This document shows positions 61,209-64,000 of a stretch of DNA of 64,000 bases, in pieces. This DNA is from Planctomycetaceae bacterium (GTDB lineage: Bacteria > Planctomycetota > UBA1135 > GCA-002686595). The first letter of the stretch is position 1, and each line of letters starts with the position of its first letter. The notes beneath the pieces are model-generated. The model saw nothing but the letters and a program-made list of their open reading frames with translations. It did no database searches and was not told where the DNA came from. Where the stretch lies: positions 35,830-99,829 of the forward strand of contig WYBT01000009.1 of NCBI GenBank assembly GCA_011525785.1. The letters run 5' to 3'. Both the position numbers and the translations under genes were made by a program.

Positions 61209-61934
61209 ATGGTCCTCGCCGCGGTCGTCGCTGTCGCCGCCGTGCTGTTCCTGGCGGAGCAGCTGCGTCCCGGCCGTCGCTTCGAGCGCGTGCCGGGCTG
61301 GTTGCTGCGCGCGCTGTCCTTCAACGCCGTTCAGGCCGCCGTCGTGTGGACTGCAGGGAGCGCGTGGGACACGTGGCTGCTCGCGCACCGCCCTTGGTCA
61401 GCGGACGGACTGGGCGTCGTCACGGGCGCGGTGCTCGGCTACGTCGCGATCACGTTCGTCTACTACTGGTGGCATCGCTGGCGCCACAGCTCGGCGTTCC
61501 TCTGGCGCTGGCTGCACCAGTTCCACCACTCGCCGCGGCGCATCGAGGTGCTCACCAGCTTCTACAAGCACCCGCTCGAGATCGCGATCAACTCACTGCT
61601 GTCGAGCGCCGTTCTGTACCTCGCGGTGGGTCTGGGCCGCGAGGCCGCGACGATTGCTGTGCTGATGACCGGCGTGGCCGAGCTGTTCTACCACTGGAAC
61701 GTGCGCACGCCGCACTGGCTGGGCTACGTGTTCCAGCGGCCCGAGAGCCACTGCGTGCACCACCAGGAGCGCTCGCACACCTCCAACTTCGCCGACCTGC
61801 CGCTGTGGGACATGTTGTTCGGCACCTTCGACAACCCGCGCGAGTGGAACGCGCGCTGCGGATTCGAGCAGCAGCGCGAACTCCGCGTGCTCGACATGCT
61901 GCGCGGCATCGACGTCAACCAGCGCGAGTCATGA
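61209..61934 (+). CDS. Sterol desaturase / fatty-acid hydroxylase family protein
   Basis: 241 residues with four hydrophobic segments. The His-box diiron motifs are HRWRH, HQFHH and HCVHH, in the contexts YYWWHRWRHSSAFLWRWLHQ, QFHHSPRRIEVLTSFYKHPL and PESHCVHHQERSHTSNFADL, with an extra His at LFYHWNVRTPH. This is the complete ligand set for an integral-membrane oxygenase acting on lipids. The stop overlaps the next ATG by four bases, so it heads a three-gene coupled operon. Confidence 0.93.
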   Translation: MVLAAVVAVAAVLFLAEQLRPGRRFERVPGWLLRALSFNAVQAAVVWTAGSAWDTWLLAHRPWSADGLGVVTGAVLGYVAITFVYYWWHRWRHSSAFLWRWLHQFHHSPRRIEVLTSFYKHPLEIAINSLLSSAVLYLAVGLGREAATIAVLMTGVAELFYHWNVRTPHWLGYVFQRPESHCVHHQERSHTSNFADLPLWDMLFGTFDNPREWNARCGFEQQRELRVLDMLRGIDVNQRES

Positions 61935-62434
61935 AGCTCCGCCTCGCGCTGCTGACATTGCTTGCGATGGCCCAAATGGCCGGCGATCTGTGCCGTGTCC
62001 CGGCGCTGAAGGGTCTCGCGGCGGCGACAGCAGCTTCACCGGCGCCGAGAGTGTTCTCCGTCTCGGGCGGGCTCGAGACGTACTCGACGCGCTTCGCGGT
62101 GTGCTGGACGGATGCTGCGGGCGACGAGCAGCGACTCGAGATCACGCCACGCACTGCGGCGCGGCTGCGCGGCCCCTACAACCGGCGCAACGTGTACGGC
62201 GCGGCGCTGGCGTATGGGCCCGTGCTCGCGACGAACGAGCGCACGACTGCGATGCTCGCGAGCATCCTGCGCTACGCGCTGTGCGAGCCCGGCGGGGTGC
62301 TCGCCGAGCTGAACGGCGGAGTCGTGTCGGGCGCGAGCAACCTGCGCGTCGAGTACGAACCGCTCGGCGCCACGAGCTTGGGAGCGCTGCCTCGGACACT
62401 GGCGGCGCCGTGCGAGCGCGGGGCAGCCCGATGA
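61931..62434 (+). CDS. Small exported protein, middle gene of the membrane operon
   Basis: 167 residues with a signal segment (MKLRLALLTLLAMAQMAGDL). The rest is a compact beta/alpha protein (RVFSVSGGLETYSTRFAVCW, LEITPRTAARLRGPYNRRNV, AMLASILRYALCEPGGVLAE). Four cysteines are present (C21, the Cys in FAVCW, ALCEPGG and AAPCERG). No family recognised. It overlaps both neighbours by four bases, so it is probably an obligate component with the desaturase and the HTTM-like/DCC protein. Confidence 0.72.
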   Translation: MKLRLALLTLLAMAQMAGDLCRVPALKGLAAATAASPAPRVFSVSGGLETYSTRFAVCWTDAAGDEQRLEITPRTAARLRGPYNRRNVYGAALAYGPVLATNERTTAMLASILRYALCEPGGVLAELNGGVVSGASNLRVEYEPLGATSLGALPRTLAAPCERGAAR

Positions 62435-63687
62435 GCTGGGCCGCGGCGCCGACGGCCTGGACTGGCGGACAGTACAGCGCGTTCCGCGCGGCGTTCGGCG
62501 CGTACCTGGCGGCGCACTTCGGGCTTCTCGCACCTTGGGCGCCCGAGGTGTTCTCCAACCGCGGCGCGCTCGCGAGCTCCGTCGACAGTCCGCTGCACGG
62601 GCTGTTTCCGAGCGTGCTGATGCTCAGCGACGCGCCCGCTGCGGTCACGGGGCTGTGCGTGGTCGGCGTGCTCGCGAGCGTTGGCCTCGCGCTCGGCTGG
62701 CGCGACCGCTGGCTCGCGGTGCTGCTCTGGTACCTGTGGGCCTGCCTGTTCGGCCGCAACCCCCTCATCGCCAATCCCAGCCTGCCCTACGTCGGGTGGA
62801 TGCTGCTCCTGCACGCTTGTCTGCCGCGCGCGCCGTACGGTTCGCTCGAAGCGCGCAACCGCGTCGACCCCGGCGGAACGTGGATGTATGCCAAGGGCTA
62901 CTTCGCGCTGGCCTGGGCCGCCATGGCTCTGGGGTACAGCTACTCGGGCTACACCAAGCTGATCAGTCCGTCGTGGATCGACGGCAGCGCTCTGCTGCGC
63001 GTGCTCGAGAATCCTCTCGCCCGCGACACCGCCTTGCGCGAAGCACTCGCGGGGCTTCCCGCCAGCCTGTGGCGAATCGCCACCTGGTGCGCGCTCGGCT
63101 GCGAGCTCGCCTTCGCTCCGCTCGCGCTCTCGCGCCGCCTCCGCCCGCTGCTGTGGGGCGCGATGCTCGCCATGCACCTGTCGTTGATCGCGCTGCTCGA
63201 CTTCGCCGACCTCTCGCTCGGCATGGTGCTCTTGCACTTGGTGACTTTCGACCCGGCCTGGATCCGGCCGTTGGCCGCCCCCGCGCCCGATCGCATGTTC
63301 TTCGACGGGGAATGCGGTCTGTGCCATCGAGCCGTGCGCTTTGTTCTGGCCGAAGACCGCAGCGGCGAGTTCGTGCGCTTCTCGCCACTGCAGGGCGCGA
63401 CGCTGGCCGAAGTGCTTGACCAACAGCAGCGCGCGGGCCTTCCCGACAGTGTCATCGTGCTCACGCACGACGGGCGACTGCTGACGCGCTCGGACGCGAT
63501 CCTGCGCCTGGGGAGACGACTCGGCGGCCTCTGGCGCGTAGCGGCCACGCTCGCAGCGCTGATTCCGCGCGCGGTTCGCGACGGGGCCTACGACGGCGTC
63601 GCACGCATCCGCAAGCGACTTTTCGCTGCGCCCAAGGCGCTCTGCCCGCTCGCGCCCGCGAGTCTCATGCAGCGCTTCGACCCGTGA
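62431..63687 (+). CDS. HTTM-like membrane protein fused to a DCC1-type thiol-disulfide oxidoreductase domain
   Basis: 418 residues. The first about 280 residues have six to seven membrane helices of the HTTM/vitamin-K-carboxylase-like type (YLAAHFGLLAPWAPEVFSNR, YLWACLFGRNPLIANPSLPY, YAKGYFALAWAAMALGYSYS, YTKLISPSWIDGSALLRVLE). The C-terminal about 120 residues are a DCC1-like domain (DUF393) with FFDGECGLCHRAVRFVLAED, where CGLC is the redox CxxC pair, followed by RFSPLQGATLAEVLDQQQRA. A membrane redox step acting on a lipid or protein is inferred. Confidence 0.85.
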   Translation: MSWAAAPTAWTGGQYSAFRAAFGAYLAAHFGLLAPWAPEVFSNRGALASSVDSPLHGLFPSVLMLSDAPAAVTGLCVVGVLASVGLALGWRDRWLAVLLWYLWACLFGRNPLIANPSLPYVGWMLLLHACLPRAPYGSLEARNRVDPGGTWMYAKGYFALAWAAMALGYSYSGYTKLISPSWIDGSALLRVLENPLARDTALREALAGLPASLWRIATWCALGCELAFAPLALSRRLRPLLWGAMLAMHLSLIALLDFADLSLGMVLLHLVTFDPAWIRPLAAPAPDRMFFDGECGLCHRAVRFVLAEDRSGEFVRFSPLQGATLAEVLDQQQRAGLPDSVIVLTHDGRLLTRSDAILRLGRRLGGLWRVAATLAALIPRAVRDGAYDGVARIRKRLFAAPKALCPLAPASLMQRFDP

Positions 63688-63715
63688 GCTCCGCGCCAGC
63701 GCGGCGCGATCGGTG

Positions 63716-64000
63716 CTACTTCGCCGCGCGCGCCGGAGCGGACTTGGCGACGGGCGCCGCAGCGGCCTGCCTGTGCTCGCCGAACAGCGGCGAGCCCTGC
63801 ATGTAGGCCGGCGCGCTCACGCCGAAGACGTCGAGCACCGTCGGCGCCATGTCCATCAGACGCGGCTTGTCGTTGTTGATCTTGCGGTTCGACCAGAACA
63901 CGCCCGGCACCAGGCGCGGGTCGACGCAGTGGTCGCCCGACCAGCTCTTGGTGTTGTCGGTGAAGACGCTCTTGGACACCGCACCGGTCGCGCAATCCCA
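63716..64000 (-). CDS. C-terminus of an alkaline-phosphatase/sulfatase-superfamily protein (5' end beyond window)
   Basis: The last 94 residues of a frame entering from the right edge: KSWSGDHCVDPRLVPGVFWS (late metal His in GDHC), RLMDMAPTVLDVFGVSAPAY and MQGSPLFGEHRQ, the standard ending of the superfamily (ALPTVLxLLGV ... DGxxL). A low-complexity Ala/Lys tail (PVAKSAPARAAK) ends it. It is probably related in kind to the phosphodiesterase at 55900-58032, but the catalytic Thr/Cys is off the window, so sulfatase and phosphodiesterase cannot be told apart. Confidence 0.85.
   Translation of the reverse strand, partial: WDCATGAVSKSVFTDNTKSWSGDHCVDPRLVPGVFWSNRKINNDKPRLMDMAPTVLDVFGVSAPAYMQGSPLFGEHRQAAAAPVAKSAPARAAK

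Noticed and set aside
1..64000. CRISPR arrays, tRNA/rRNA genes, insertion sequences, integrases
   Set aside because: No direct-repeat/spacer array, cloverleaf, rRNA-like stretch or DDE/tyrosine recombinase motif was recognised by eye.

Overview
The window is G+C-rich bacterial chromosome, close-packed with genes on both strands. Strong G or C bias at third codon positions makes long antisense open frames common; these are ignored here. The best guess for the source is a marine- or freshwater-type Planctomycetota, probably near the Saltatorellus/Engelhardtia (Poly30-like) lineages. The reasons are a large set of secreted repeat proteins sharing one Cys-containing terminal domain (SYCTA...NGC...LFYG...LSDALE), a Planctomycete-style ECF sigma factor plus TPR protein kinase pair, an ECF42/DGPF pair, RCC1 and HAF repeat proteins, and Asp/Asn-rich calcium-repeat stretches ending DECDC. 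This placement comes from family knowledge, not from a marker gene: no rRNA or tRNA gene was found.

Layout. 1-1.9 kb: the 5' part of a secreted protein with two tandem secretin-N-like units (minus strand, runs off the left edge) and a frameshifted gene remnant. 1.9-11.3 kb: secreted proteins (P-domain repeats, choice-of-anchor B, beta-propeller lipoprotein, L,D-transpeptidase, propeller protein). 11.4-15.1 kb: a papain-like protease fused to an alpha/beta hydrolase, a VOC protein and an AraC regulator. 15.1-25.3 kb: an RCC1 repeat protein, a SanA-like protein, the DGPF/ECF42 sigma pair, an APC permease, a GT39-like membrane protein and a DUF2911 protein. 25.4-29.3 kb: ECF sigma and TPR-kinase operon. 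29.8-36.2 kb: more secreted repeat proteins. 36.3-43.3 kb: an apparent efflux operon (Cys-rich protein, TolC, HlyD, LolD-type ATPase, two FtsX permeases, lipoprotein). 43.4-51.6 kb: small envelope proteins and a CusCBA-type heavy-metal RND operon on the minus strand. 51.9-54.0 kb: a secreted beta-helix gene cut off by a three-gene TIGR04255 cassette. 54.1-58.0 kb: a four-gene minus-strand operon (AP-superfamily phosphodiesterase, small helix-helix protein, Oxa1-like membrane protein, HD alarmone-type hydrolase). 58.4-64 kb: a secreted protein, a radical SAM/SPASM protein, a three-gene coupled membrane operon (sterol desaturase, small exported protein, HTTM-like/DCC fusion) and the C-terminus of a second AP-superfamily protein.

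Most unusual points: (1) the TIGR04255 three-gene cassette, which lies where a secreted-protein gene has lost its 3' end; (2) a terminal domain that recurs in at least six, perhaps eight, otherwise unrelated secreted proteins; (3) an 81-bp palindromic repeat present twice, each copy directly after a stop codon and in the same orientation relative to the gene; (4) the protease-hydrolase fusion; (5) the duplicated secretin-N-like protein. No CRISPR array, transposase, integrase, prophage or rRNA/tRNA gene was recognised.
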